From the NCBI RefSeq assembly GCF_000684975.1, contig NZ_BAXZ01000009.1, forward strand, positions 124,001 through 188,000: DNA of 64,000 nucleotides. The letters are read 5' to 3'. A program made the translations under genes and the position numbers. Positions 45,218 to 54,107 of this stretch are shown piece by piece (position 1 is the first letter of the stretch; every line of letters begins with the position of its first letter). Under the pieces are notes generated by a model, which ran no database searches, was not told where the DNA came from, and saw only the letters and a list, made by a program, of their open reading frames with translations. Source of the stretch: Paraburkholderia acidipaludis NBRC 101816. Lineage in GTDB: Bacteria > Pseudomonadota > Gammaproteobacteria > Burkholderiales > Burkholderiaceae.

Positions 45218-46576
45218 TCAATCCGACGCTTCGCGCGTCTCCGTCTCCCCGGGCGTTGCTAGACGCCGCACGCGTTGCCCTTCGGCCATTTGCTTCGCAG
45301 GCCTACGCGACCTTGCCATGAGCCGCAGCGCGGCGACCGACCCGGCAACGGCGAGCAGCATGGGAATGGCCAGGTCGTGGTTGGCGTGCGTGAATTCGAG
45401 CATCAGTACGACGGCCGTGACCGGCATCTGCATCGACGCCGCGAGAAACGCCGCCGCGCCGACGATGGCGAACGCGCCCGCTGCGAGGCCGGGCCACACG
45501 TGATTCGTCAGACTGGCGATCGCGATGGCGAGCAGCGCGCCGATCGCAAGCCCCGGCGTCAGCAGCCCGCCCTTCGCACCGGCGCGCAGGCTCGTGGTCG
45601 TGATGACCACCTTCAGCGCGAGCAGCGTGGCGGCGAGGCCGATGCCGAGGTCGTCTTTGAAACTGAGGCCCGCCGGGCCCTTGCCGTTGCCGAGCAATTG
45701 CGGAAACCCGATCGCGAGCACGCCGATCGCCGCGAAGTTCACGAGCGAATAGAGCGGCAGGCGCCAGTCTTTCGGGGAGGCTTCACGCGCGCGGCCCGTC
45801 ACGCGGGTGAAACCGTGCGCGGCCGCGCCGAAAAGGGGCCCGCACAGCGCGGAGAACACCACGAGCTGCGCGTTGATCGCATAGAAGGGCACGTGATACT
45901 GCTGTTCGTCGCCTAGCCCGATCCAGGCGACGACGGCGGCAATTGCCGAGGCCGTGAGCGCCGGTATCGCCGCGGACCAGCCGAAGGTGCCGAGCAGCAC
46001 TTCGAGCACGAACATCGCGCCGCCGAACGGCACGTTGTAGACCGCCGCGAGGCCCGCGCCGGCGCCGCACGCGATCATCACGCGGCGTTCCGCGCCGGTG
46101 AGCCCGGTGCGTTTCGAAAGCCAGGCCGCGAACGCTGCGCCGATCTCGCGCGGCGCCACCTCGCGCCCGAGCGGGGAGCCGAGCGCCACGGTGACGATCT
46201 GCAAGACCGCGTGGACGGTCGTGGCAACGAGGGGCATGCGCGCGCCGCCGGGCTTGATGGCGGCGCTGATGCTCACGAGCGGCCGCCCGTAGCGATAGAG
46301 CGCCCACCAGCCGAAGCCGCCGATCAGCCCGCAGACCGTCAGCACCGCCACGCGCCGCGCGGACGTGGTGCCGGTCACGCCCTGCAGGAAGCTCTCGTTG
46401 CTGATGATGTGCGCCTGGCTGTAGCCGTAGGCGACATGCTGGATTTCGTGCAGCAGCATCGCGAGCAGCATGCCGCCGATACCCGCGCCGATGCCCGTCA
46501 GCACGGTCACCACCGCGAGCGTGAGAAGCGGGCTGCGCGCGGGCGGACGGTCGGCTTCGAGGCGGGTCTGCGGCAT
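45218..46576 (-). CDS. CLC-family chloride channel/exchanger
   Basis: This 452-residue inner-membrane protein has 10-12 hydrophobic segments and CLC selectivity motifs: GSPLGREVAPREIGA (about 133-147), where the Glu after GR corresponds to the gating glutamate of E. coli ClcA, although the usual GREGP is changed to GREVAP, and GAKGGLLTPGLAIGA near 345. It probably works as a Cl-/H+ exchanger or channel. The C-terminal 30 residues are charged and cytosolic. No regulatory CBS domains are present. Confidence 0.9.
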   Translation of the reverse strand: MPQTRLEADRPPARSPLLTLAVVTVLTGIGAGIGGMLLAMLLHEIQHVAYGYSQAHIISNESFLQGVTGTTSARRVAVLTVCGLIGGFGWWALYRYGRPLVSISAAIKPGGARMPLVATTVHAVLQIVTVALGSPLGREVAPREIGAAFAAWLSKRTGLTGAERRVMIACGAGAGLAAVYNVPFGGAMFVLEVLLGTFGWSAAIPALTASAIAAVVAWIGLGDEQQYHVPFYAINAQLVVFSALCGPLFGAAAHGFTRVTGRAREASPKDWRLPLYSLVNFAAIGVLAIGFPQLLGNGKGPAGLSFKDDLGIGLAATLLALKVVITTTSLRAGAKGGLLTPGLAIGALLAIAIASLTNHVWPGLAAGAFAIVGAAAFLAASMQMPVTAVVLMLEFTHANHDLAIPMLLAVAGSVAALRLMARSRRPAKQMAEGQRVRRLATPGETETREASD

Positions 46577-46616
46577 GGCGGCGAATCCGGCGATGGGGAT
46601 GCCAGGGCGCGGTGTG

Positions 46617-46937
46617 TTACAGATAGCTGCAGACGTAGTCGAGCGTCTCGATCACGTCGATGTCGAAGCGGCTCTTGCCCGGCACCGGGAACGACTCGCC
46701 CGCGCCGTATGTCTGCCACTCGCTGCTGCCTTCGAGGCGGATGCGGCATGTGCCGGCCTGCACTTCCATCAGCTCGGGCGCGTCCGTGCCGAAGTTGAGC
46801 GTACCGGGCAGGATCACGCCGAGCGTCTTGCGGCTGCCGTCGGCGAAAAGGACGGTGTGCGAGACGCACTTGCCGTCGAAGTAGACGTTGGCGCGTTTGA
46901 CAACGGAAACCTGGTCGAATTGCGTTGCGGCCGTCAT
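46617..46937 (-). CDS. ppnP: Pyrimidine/purine nucleoside phosphorylase PpnP
   Basis: This 106-residue cupin-like protein (DUF1255) matches PpnP: VYFDGKCVSHTVLFADGSRKTLGVILPG and ELMEVQAGTCRIRL, ending FDIDVIETLDYVCSYL. It phosphorolyses nucleosides to base and ribose 1-phosphate. The ATG at 46937 has a GAGGA site; the longer frame to 47078 is rejected. It is monocistronic, downstream of the encapsulin operon on the same strand but separated by a strong hairpin. Confidence 0.93.
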   Translation of the reverse strand: MTAATQFDQVSVVKRANVYFDGKCVSHTVLFADGSRKTLGVILPGTLNFGTDAPELMEVQAGTCRIRLEGSSEWQTYGAGESFPVPGKSRFDIDVIETLDYVCSYL

Positions 46938-47033
46938 GGCGGTGTTCCTCTGGGTCGTCGTGAATGAGCCCGACATCATACCGGCAGCGCGGCATGCCGG
47001 GCCAGGCTGGTGGCGCAAGCCGGGTCCATGCCG

Positions 47034-47070
47034 CATGAGACTGGGGCGCTCGCGGCGCCCCAGTCTCATG
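47034..47070 (-). terminator. Perfect 16-bp hairpin after the encapsulin gene
   Basis: CATGAGACTGGGGCGC pairs with GCGCCCCAGTCTCATG around a 5-base loop, 22 bases beyond the encapsulin stop codon. It lacks a T-run, so it may be a weak terminator or an mRNA-stabilising 3' hairpin. Confidence 0.5.
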
Positions 47071-47092
47071 TCTGGCACGTCCGGCCGGACGC

Positions 47093-47893
47093 TTATTCCG
47101 GCTTGACCGTCACCGAAGCTTCGGAGGTCAGCAGCATGAACGTGAAGCTCTCCTGCAGGTAGAGCCGCACGCTCTTCTCGTCGTGGCTCAGATAGCCGAT
47201 CGAAAGGTCTTGCCCCAGGTGCAGCGCGAAGTCGCCGCCGCGCGTGCTGAGGATGCTGCCGCCCTCGATCGCCGGCGCCCAGATGATCTCGCCGTTCACG
47301 AGCCGGCGGATGTGTTCCAGGATGGGGTAGCCCTGGTCGCTGGCTTCGCTCACGGCCGTATAGGCATCCGAGCCGAGCAGCACCGCATACGGGCCGTCCA
47401 CCCCCTGCAGGCGCAGTTCCGCGAGCGCCTTCGCGATCACGGCGGGGTAATCGGCGATGTCGGCCGGCAGCGTCAGCACGGGGTTCGACGAGCCCTCGCG
47501 AATGCCGGTGATCTGCGCGGCCGTGTAGCCGTCGAAGATCGCGCGGTCTTCCGCGAAGGCGAGGCGCGTGGCCGCGTCCTTGGCGGGCTGCCAGTCGGAG
47601 TCTTCGGCGCCGCGCTCGACGTCGTCGATGGCGTCGCGCGAAAGCTCGAACGGCACGCGCAGTTCGACGAGCGCCTTCACCTCGCGCTGGCGCGCGCGTA
47701 TGCCTTCGAGCGGCGCCTCGATGCCGTTCTGGTGGCCGGTGCCGACAGCCGCGAGATCGGCGCCGCCGGGGCCGTCCACGTCCACGACGCGGCGGCCCGC
47801 GAGCGAGCGCTTGAAGGTGCGCGCGACTTCTTCTTCGATTTGCGACCAGGCCGCCGAGGAGATGGGCGCCAGATCGCGATGGAGATTATTCAT
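47093..47893 (-). CDS. Family 1 encapsulin shell protein
   Basis: This 266-residue protein has the HK97-like encapsulin (linocin M18) fold: MNNLHRDLAPISSAAWSQIEEE at the N terminus, RRVVDVDGPGG, and the closing LHLGQDLSIGYLSHD and FTFMLLTSEA. Monomers assemble into an icosahedral protein nanocompartment. The start codon overlaps the end of the DyP peroxidase gene by eight bases, and the peroxidase carries the targeting peptide that docks inside the shell. The two form a complete cargo-shell operon. Confidence 0.95.
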   Translation of the reverse strand: MNNLHRDLAPISSAAWSQIEEEVARTFKRSLAGRRVVDVDGPGGADLAAVGTGHQNGIEAPLEGIRARQREVKALVELRVPFELSRDAIDDVERGAEDSDWQPAKDAATRLAFAEDRAIFDGYTAAQITGIREGSSNPVLTLPADIADYPAVIAKALAELRLQGVDGPYAVLLGSDAYTAVSEASDQGYPILEHIRRLVNGEIIWAPAIEGGSILSTRGGDFALHLGQDLSIGYLSHDEKSVRLYLQESFTFMLLTSEASVTVKPE

Positions 47894-48977
47894 AACGGGG
47901 GGCTCCTTTGAGGGATCCAATAGCGAGCGAACCGTCGCCGGACGGTGCAGCGGCGGCGACGGATTCGGGTTCGATTTCGTCAGACGCATCGGGCGCGCCC
48001 GGTGTAGCGGCCGATGCGGCGCCGGGCTCGCGTTCGGCCAGCGCTTCCAGCAGCGGTTCGGACGGCACGAAGAAGAGCCCGCCCGTCACGGCGCGGCTGA
48101 AGTCCAGCAGGCGGTCGTAGTTGCCCGGCGGGTTGCCGACGAACATGTTCTCCAGCATCTGCTCGATGGGCTGCGGCGAGCGCGCGTAGCCGATGAAGAA
48201 CGTGCCGAATTCGCCCTGGCCCGGCCGGCCGAACGGCATGTTGTCGCGCAGGATCTTGATCTCGCTGCCGTCGGCGTCTTCTAGCGTCGTGAGCGAGCTG
48301 TGCGACCAGCTCGGCTTCACGCCCGGCTCGAGCTCGATGTCCTGCAGCTTCGTGCGCCCGATGATGTGCTCCTGCGCCTCCACCGGCAGCGCGTTCCAGC
48401 CTTTCATGTCATGCAGGTACTTTTGCACCAGCACGTAGCTGCCGCCCGCGAAGCCGGGGTCGGCCTCGCCGATCACCGTGAAGTGCACGGCCTCGTCGCC
48501 TTCCGGGTTCTCGGTGCCGTCCACGAAGCCGATCATCGCGCGCATGTCGAAGTTGCGGAAGCCGTGCACTTCGTCCACTGTCTCCGCCGCGCCTTCGAGG
48601 CGGTTCATCAATTGCGTGGCCAGCTCGAAGCACAGATCGGTCTGGTCGGCGCGGATATGGATCAGGATGTCGCCGGGCGTGGCCACCGCGAGGCGCTCGC
48701 CGCCGCCGAACTCGCGGAAAGGGTGCAGCTCGGCCGGGCGCGGCTCGCCGAAGAGCTTGTCCCAGGCGGCGGAGCCGAAGCCCACCACGCAGCTGAGATT
48801 GCCCTTCGGCACGCGTTTGCCGACGGCGCGCGTGAGGTTCGCGACGTCGGCGCACCAGGCGCGCACCTGGGCGCGGCTCGCGGCGTCGTCGTTCACCGTC
48901 GCGACGAGGAAGAACGCGCTCTTCGTGACGGAGGTGGAGACAGCCTGGGGGGCGGGCGGGGCGGAAGACGGCGTCAT
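47886..48977 (-). CDS. DyP-type haem peroxidase, encapsulin cargo
   Basis: This protein of about 363 residues is a dye-decolourising peroxidase. Marks are GFVDGTENP (catalytic Asp of GxxDG), the proximal haem His in PSWSHSSL and the distal Arg in ILRDNMPFG. The C terminus, after a low-complexity Ala/Pro/Asp linker, ends DGSLAIGSLKGAPRYE, almost the consensus encapsulin targeting peptide DGSLGIGSLKG. The start is taken at ATG 48977; ATG 49022 is possible, neither having a good ribosome site. It is first gene of the operon with encapsulin and is probably linked to oxidative stress. Confidence 0.93.
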   Translation of the reverse strand: MTPSSAPPAPQAVSTSVTKSAFFLVATVNDDAASRAQVRAWCADVANLTRAVGKRVPKGNLSCVVGFGSAAWDKLFGEPRPAELHPFREFGGGERLAVATPGDILIHIRADQTDLCFELATQLMNRLEGAAETVDEVHGFRNFDMRAMIGFVDGTENPEGDEAVHFTVIGEADPGFAGGSYVLVQKYLHDMKGWNALPVEAQEHIIGRTKLQDIELEPGVKPSWSHSSLTTLEDADGSEIKILRDNMPFGRPGQGEFGTFFIGYARSPQPIEQMLENMFVGNPPGNYDRLLDFSRAVTGGLFFVPSEPLLEALAEREPGAASAATPGAPDASDEIEPESVAAAAPSGDGSLAIGSLKGAPRYE

Positions 48978-49116
48978 GATCTGGGGTATCGCCTGGCGGG
49001 GAGTGGTAAAAGGGTGAAACATGATGAGCGCATAGTTTAGCCAACTGGCGCAATCCGCGTTTGCAGGCCGAGCGGGGCGCGTGCGAGGATGAGCGGGATC
49101 TTCTTCGAGGAGACGC

Positions 49117-49380
49117 ATGATGTGGGATCACACCGAGCATGAAGGCTTCGAGATCTGGGTGCTGCCGATTCCCGCGTTCGGGCCGCGCTCGCCGGAGCCG
49201 CTGTTCCATTACAGCGGCTATATCTGCCGGCATGGCGCGGACGCGCATCTGGAAGGGCAGAGCATCCGTTTCCACGACATGATGCGCAATTACACCGGCT
49301 CGGACGCGGCGCTCGACGCGGCCTACGCCGACGGCCGCCGGCGCATCGACCGCTTTCATGCCAAGGGAAGCTGGGCGTAG
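49117..49380 (+). CDS. Small hypothetical protein
   Basis: This 87-residue soluble protein (MMWDHTEHEGFEIWVLPIP, then SGYICRHGADAHLEGQS) is rich in His, Asp and aromatic residues and has no membrane or signal segment. GAGGAG precedes the ATG pair at 49117/49120. It is divergent from the peroxidase-encapsulin operon. The family is not recognised; function unknown. Confidence 0.68.
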   Translation: MMWDHTEHEGFEIWVLPIPAFGPRSPEPLFHYSGYICRHGADAHLEGQSIRFHDMMRNYTGSDAALDAAYADGRRRIDRFHAKGSWA

Positions 49381-49422
49381 GCAGCCCGCCGGTTCGCGCG
49401 CGATGCTGCGCTGCGGCAGGCG

Positions 49423-51468
49423 CTAGCGGTTGCCGGACACGATCAGCATGACCGGCCGCCCTTCGCAGCCCACGCCGCCCGGCACCTGCAGCACGCGCCA
49501 CGGCGCGCTTTGGCCGGGCGCCGCGAGCGGGGGCGCGATGGTGCCCTCCTCGGGGGAGGCCGAGAGGATGTTGAACGGCCAGGAGGCGCGCCGCAGCTGC
49601 TCGTGGATCAACGAGCCCGTCCAGATCGGCACCGTGCCGGCGCCGTTGCCTCCATCGCCGTTTTTCAGCGCGTAACCGGTCGGCCAGAAGCGCAGCACGT
49701 CGCGCTTTCCATCGGCCTGCCCGGGGCTGCTCGACGCCGGCTCGCGCGCGAACACCAGCGGCGAAGGCACGCCGTTGTTCAGTCTCGGCAGCAGCGGCAG
49801 CGTCATCACGTCCACGTGCGGCGCCACGAGCGCGAGCACGTTGCGCATGGAGAGCCGGGCGCCCTCGCTCCAGCCCGCGGCGCGCAGCGCGGCGCGCAGA
49901 TCGTCCGCGCTCGCGGCCCATTGCAGCGTCGTGGGCTCGCGGCGCTCGCCTTTCATGTCGAAGCGGTAGCACGCGAAGTTTCTCCACAGCCTGTCGCTCC
50001 AGTCCATCTGCGAGATGACCATTGGCGGCGCGGTCTCGGCGGGTGCGGCGCCGCGCGGCGGCTCGCCCTTTTGCAGCACGAACGCCGTGGCGAGCACAGC
50101 CAGCACGATCGGCGGCACGAAATTGCGCTGCGGCGGCCGCTCCGGATAGCGCCAGAGCGACATCAGCACGACGACCGCGACCCAGATCGAGGCCAGGGCG
50201 GCGCCGCCGATCGCGTCGGAGAACAGGAAGCGGTCGAAATAGAGCCCGGCGAAAGTCACGGCGACGATGATGCCGTTGCCGAGCGCCGCGACGAGCGCCG
50301 CTTCCGCCATGCTCGCGCGGCGCACGAGCAGGAACATGAGGAAGCCATAGACGATCACCATCGACGCCACGCGGTCGCTCGGAAACACATAGGTCTCGAC
50401 GTTCCGGACGGCGAGCGGCGCGTGATGCACGCCAAGCCGGATCGCGAGGATCACCAGTTGCGAAAACGTCGCCGCGATCATCCAGTACGCGATGGTGCGC
50501 CAGCGCCGCTCGAGCGTCATCCAGACTGTCACCGTCACGACCAGCGCGGCGAGCGTCAGGCTGCTGCCGAGCGTTTCCACGCGCGCGAGCGCGGCGTCGG
50601 CCCAGACGGTGTGGATCGAGCGCATGAACTGGCGCACGGATTGATCGACCTGGACGAGCGGATCGCCGTGCAGCACGTTGTCGAGCACGTACGAGAAGAT
50701 GGCCGCGCCGAGCGGCACGAGCCCCGTGACCACGACGAGGGCGCCGAGCGCCGGCTGCTCGGGGTCGAGCAGCCGGGCGAGCCGCCGCGCCGCCGCACCC
50801 TCGTGGCCTTGCGCCCAGTGCGCGACGCTGCGGCGCGAGGCGCTGGCCCACGCGTCGAAGTGCAGCAGCAGAATCCGCACGAACCGCCAGATGAGCCAGA
50901 GCGCGGTGGCGAGGATCAGTGCGATCACAACGAGGCGGAACGAGACGGCGCCCGCGATCTGCAGCGACGCGCCGAACACCACGCCCGGCAGGATGTGCGC
51001 CGGCGCCCAGATCAGCGCCGAGGCGACGTTCATCACGAGGAAGCGCAGGGGCGCCATGCCCGCCATGCCGGCGACGATGGGCACGACGGCGCGCAGCGGC
51101 GCGATGAAGCGCGCGAGGATCACGCTGCGCGCGCCGTGCCGCGAGAAGTACGCCCGCGCTTTGGCGAAGATGGCCGGGTAGTGCGAGAACGGCCACATCT
51201 GGGCGAGCGATTCGCGATAGCGGTGGCCGACCCAGAAGCTCAGGGCGTCGCCGGCCACGGCGCCCGCAATGGCCACGATAAAGAGCCAGCCGAGATTCAG
51301 CGTGCCGGTGCCCGCGAAGGCGCCCGCAATGAACATGGCCGTGCTGCCCGGGATGAACGTGCCGATGAGCGCGAGCGACTCCAGGAACGCGGCCACGAAG
51401 ACGAACGCGAGCGTCCACCCCGCATGGGCGGCGAGGAGGTGCAGCAGGTGAGCGTAGGCGTGCTCCAT
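49423..51468 (-). CDS. DedA-PAP2-LssY fusion membrane protein, PAP2 domain degenerate
   Basis: This protein of about 681 residues joins a DedA/SNARE-associated domain (about 1-200; ESLALIGTFIPGSTAMFIAG, ILARFIAPLRAVVP), a PAP2-like membrane domain (about 235-430) and a C-terminal LssY-like domain (about 470-680). The PAP2 active site is altered: the usual PSGH/PSDH reads PSDR, and the SRxxxGxHxxxD motif reads AGLYFDRFLFSD, so both catalytic His residues are gone. A phosphatase role is unlikely; lipid transport or scaffolding is plausible. ATG 51468 was preferred to a GTG at 51528, but no ribosome site decides it. Confidence 0.85.
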   Translation of the reverse strand: MEHAYAHLLHLLAAHAGWTLAFVFVAAFLESLALIGTFIPGSTAMFIAGAFAGTGTLNLGWLFIVAIAGAVAGDALSFWVGHRYRESLAQMWPFSHYPAIFAKARAYFSRHGARSVILARFIAPLRAVVPIVAGMAGMAPLRFLVMNVASALIWAPAHILPGVVFGASLQIAGAVSFRLVVIALILATALWLIWRFVRILLLHFDAWASASRRSVAHWAQGHEGAAARRLARLLDPEQPALGALVVVTGLVPLGAAIFSYVLDNVLHGDPLVQVDQSVRQFMRSIHTVWADAALARVETLGSSLTLAALVVTVTVWMTLERRWRTIAYWMIAATFSQLVILAIRLGVHHAPLAVRNVETYVFPSDRVASMVIVYGFLMFLLVRRASMAEAALVAALGNGIIVAVTFAGLYFDRFLFSDAIGGAALASIWVAVVVLMSLWRYPERPPQRNFVPPIVLAVLATAFVLQKGEPPRGAAPAETAPPMVISQMDWSDRLWRNFACYRFDMKGERREPTTLQWAASADDLRAALRAAGWSEGARLSMRNVLALVAPHVDVMTLPLLPRLNNGVPSPLVFAREPASSSPGQADGKRDVLRFWPTGYALKNGDGGNGAGTVPIWTGSLIHEQLRRASWPFNILSASPEEGTIAPPLAAPGQSAPWRVLQVPGGVGCEGRPVMLIVSGNR

Positions 51469-51628
51469 CGAGGGGGCGGAACGGGTGGCGGGAGCGGGTG
51501 ACGCGATGCCGAAGCTGAATGCCGACACCGGGCGTCATGCGCAATATACCCGGGCGCCGCCCCGAGCGTGCGATTGGGTGACGGATCGCACGGTCATGGC
51601 GTTCAGGCGACGCCAGGGAGCCGCGAAA

Positions 51629-52855
51629 TCAGATCACGCCTTTGTCTTTCAGGCCGGCAAGCGCTTCGTCGGAAAGTCCCAGCACCGACTGCAACACCTC
51701 GCGCGTGCCTTCGCCGAGCTGCGGAGGCGCGCGCCGCACGGGCATGCGCTCGCCGTCGAAGCGCCACGGCGGCGCGAGCACCGGCGTCGTGCCGCTGGCC
51801 GTATGCGGATGCGGCTGCTCGGTCACGAGGCCCGCGTCGGTCGCGCGCTTCGATAGCAGCGCCTCGCGCAGTCCGGCGACCTCGCCGCATGGAATGCCCG
51901 CGCGCGCGAGCCGCTCGAGCAGCAGCCTGCGCGGGCGGCTGCCCAGTTCGCGCGTGAGTTCAGGCACCAGCGCCTCGCGATGCCGGGCGCGCAGGAGGTT
52001 GGTCTTGAAACGTTCGTCGTCGGCCAGGTCGGGGCGCTCGATCACCTCGCGGCAAAAGCGCTCGAACTGGCTGTTATTGCCCACCGTAATGACGAGCGGG
52101 CCGTCCGCCGCGTCGAACACGCCATACGGCACGATCGAAGGGTGCGCATTGCCGTAGCGCGGCGGGTCTTCGCCCATCACGAGCGCCTCCAGCCCGTAGT
52201 AGGCCGTGATCATCAGGCCGCAGTCGAACAGCGCCATTTCGATGTGGCGCCCGCGCCCCGTGCGCTCGCGCTCGAAGAGCGCCGCGAGCATGGCCTGCGC
52301 CGAGTACATGCCGGTGAACAGGTCGACGGCCGCGACGCCGAACTTCAGCGGCGGCTGGCCGGCCTCGCCGTTCATCGCCATCAGGCCCGCTTCGCCCTGC
52401 ACGACGAGGTCGTAGCCGGGCCGCGCGGCTTCGGGGCCGGTGCGGTCGTAGCCCGAGATCGAACAATAGATGAGGCGCGGATTCTCGCGGCTCATCTGCT
52501 CGTAGCCCAGACCGAGCTTCTCCATCCCGCCGAACTTGAAGTTCTGGATCACGACGTCGCAGGTTTTCGCGAGGTCCCGCGCGATGCGCTGGCCCTCGGG
52601 CGTCTGCAGGTCCAGCGTGATCGAGCGCTTGTTGCGGTTCACGCTGTTGAAATACGCGGTCTCGGTCTGGCCGATGCGCAGGCCCCAGTCGCGCGTGTCG
52701 TCGCCGCGCTCCGGGTGCTCGACCTTGATGACTTCGGCGCCGAGATCGCCGAGCACCATGCCGCTCCACGGCCCCGCGAGGACGCGGGAGAAATCGAGCA
52801 CACGCACGCCGGCGAGCGGCAGGCTCGTGCCCGGTGTCCTGCTTTCGGTCTGCAT
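51629..52855 (-). CDS. CaiB/BaiF-family (class III) CoA-transferase
   Basis: This 408-residue enzyme moves CoA between acyl-CoA and a free acid. Class III marks are LAGVRVLDFSRVLAGPWSGMVLGDLGAEVIKVEHP at the N terminus, and RNKRSITLDL. The catalytic Asp should be the one in GYDLVVQGEAGLMA (the family places it near residue 170). It is last gene of a four-gene operon with two acyl-CoA dehydrogenases and a FadB-like enzyme, and probably activates the acid substrate. The ATG at 52855 begins MQTESRTPG. Confidence 0.92.
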   Translation of the reverse strand: MQTESRTPGTSLPLAGVRVLDFSRVLAGPWSGMVLGDLGAEVIKVEHPERGDDTRDWGLRIGQTETAYFNSVNRNKRSITLDLQTPEGQRIARDLAKTCDVVIQNFKFGGMEKLGLGYEQMSRENPRLIYCSISGYDRTGPEAARPGYDLVVQGEAGLMAMNGEAGQPPLKFGVAAVDLFTGMYSAQAMLAALFERERTGRGRHIEMALFDCGLMITAYYGLEALVMGEDPPRYGNAHPSIVPYGVFDAADGPLVITVGNNSQFERFCREVIERPDLADDERFKTNLLRARHREALVPELTRELGSRPRRLLLERLARAGIPCGEVAGLREALLSKRATDAGLVTEQPHPHTASGTTPVLAPPWRFDGERMPVRRAPPQLGEGTREVLQSVLGLSDEALAGLKDKGVI

Positions 52856-52947
52856 CGGCAGTGTTCCTCGTTCGTTGGCGGGCGCTCGGTCCGCCGGGTT
52901 GGGCGCGGTAGGGGCACCGCGCGGTGCGCTTTCGCGAGTGCCGCGCT

Positions 52948-54096
52948 TCAGGCCGCGGCGCGGCCCAGCGCGATGTAGCGCGCCAGATGATGATCCTCGT
53001 CGCCAAGCTGGTGATCGATCATCACGAGACGCTTCGCGTAATGCGAAAGCGGCAGCTCCCACGTCATGCCAATGCCGCCGTGCAGCTGGATCGATTCCTC
53101 GGCCACGCGCGCGCCCGTGCGTCCGATCGTGTACTTCGCCGCCGAAAGCGCGCGCTCGCGTTCGCCGCGCGGCGCATCGACGGCCGCCGCCGCATTGATG
53201 ACCGCGGAGCGTGCCTGCTCGATTTCGAGCAGTACGTCGGCCATGCGATGCTGCAGCGCCTGGAAGCTGCCGATGGGCACGCCGAACTGCTTGCGCGTGC
53301 GCAGGTAGTCGAGCGTGTAGTCGCGCGCGACATCCATCGCGCCCAGGCTTTCCGCGGCGAGCGCGAGCAGGCCGTAGCCCGTCGCATGCTCGAGCGCGGC
53401 GAAGCCGCCGCCCTCCGCGCCCACGAGCGCTTCGGCGCCCACCTGCACGTCGTTCAGCGCGACTTCGGCCGCGCGGCCGCCGTCGATCTTCCGGTAGCCG
53501 CGCACGCTTACGCCAGGCGCGTTGCGCGGCACGAGGAAGAGCGAGATGCCGGCTTCGTCGAACTCGCCACCGGGTTGGGCCACTGCGGTCCGCGCAGAAA
53601 CGAGCAGCAAGTCGGCATGCTCCGCGTGCTGCACCACGCCCTTCGCGCCGCTCAGCACCCAGCCGTCGCCGCGCTTTTCGGCGCGCGTAGCCACGCGCGA
53701 GGCTTCGTAGTGCGAACCCGGCTCGTCGTGCGCGAAGGCGGCGATCTGCGAGGCGTCGATGAGCGCGGCGATCTGCGCCTGCTGTGCTTCGCTGCCCGCG
53801 TGCGCGAGCGCGCGGCCGACGATCAGCGTGTCGAGGAACGGCTCGACCACGAGCCCCCGGCCAAGCGACTCGAATACGACCGCGATATCGAAGCCCGCGC
53901 CGCCGAAGCCGCCCTGCGCCTCGGGAAAGAGCGCGCCGATCACGCCGAGTTCGGCGAAGCGGCGCCACATGTCGATGCTGAAGCCCTCCGCGGAGCGCGC
54001 GATTTTATCGCGTGTGTCGAAACCGTACTGCTCGGCGACGAAACGGTTGAGCGTGTCCGCGAGCATCCGGCGGTCTTCGGTGTGCTGGAAGTTCAT
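52948..54096 (-). CDS. Acyl-CoA dehydrogenase, PimD-like small subunit
   Basis: This 382-residue acyl-CoA dehydrogenase-fold protein opens MNFQHTEDRRMLADTLNRFV and ends in QLHGGIGMTWELPLSHYAKRL. It lies 11 bases downstream of a second dehydrogenase gene. Tandem dehydrogenase genes of this type encode the two subunits of pimeloyl-CoA dehydrogenase (PimC/PimD) in Rhodopseudomonas, and similar pairs serve other carboxylated or sterol-like acyl-CoAs as heteromers. Assignment to the smaller, D-type subunit rests on order and on the shorter flavin-binding motif. Confidence 0.88.
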   Translation of the reverse strand: MNFQHTEDRRMLADTLNRFVAEQYGFDTRDKIARSAEGFSIDMWRRFAELGVIGALFPEAQGGFGGAGFDIAVVFESLGRGLVVEPFLDTLIVGRALAHAGSEAQQAQIAALIDASQIAAFAHDEPGSHYEASRVATRAEKRGDGWVLSGAKGVVQHAEHADLLLVSARTAVAQPGGEFDEAGISLFLVPRNAPGVSVRGYRKIDGGRAAEVALNDVQVGAEALVGAEGGGFAALEHATGYGLLALAAESLGAMDVARDYTLDYLRTRKQFGVPIGSFQALQHRMADVLLEIEQARSAVINAAAAVDAPRGERERALSAAKYTIGRTGARVAEESIQLHGGIGMTWELPLSHYAKRLVMIDHQLGDEDHHLARYIALGRAAA

Positions 54097-54107
54097 GGCC
54101 GGACCTC

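Noticed and set aside
49000..49040. ATG at 49022 as the DyP peroxidase start
   Set aside because: No ribosome-binding site and extra residues unlike the family; 48977 was kept, though with limited certainty.
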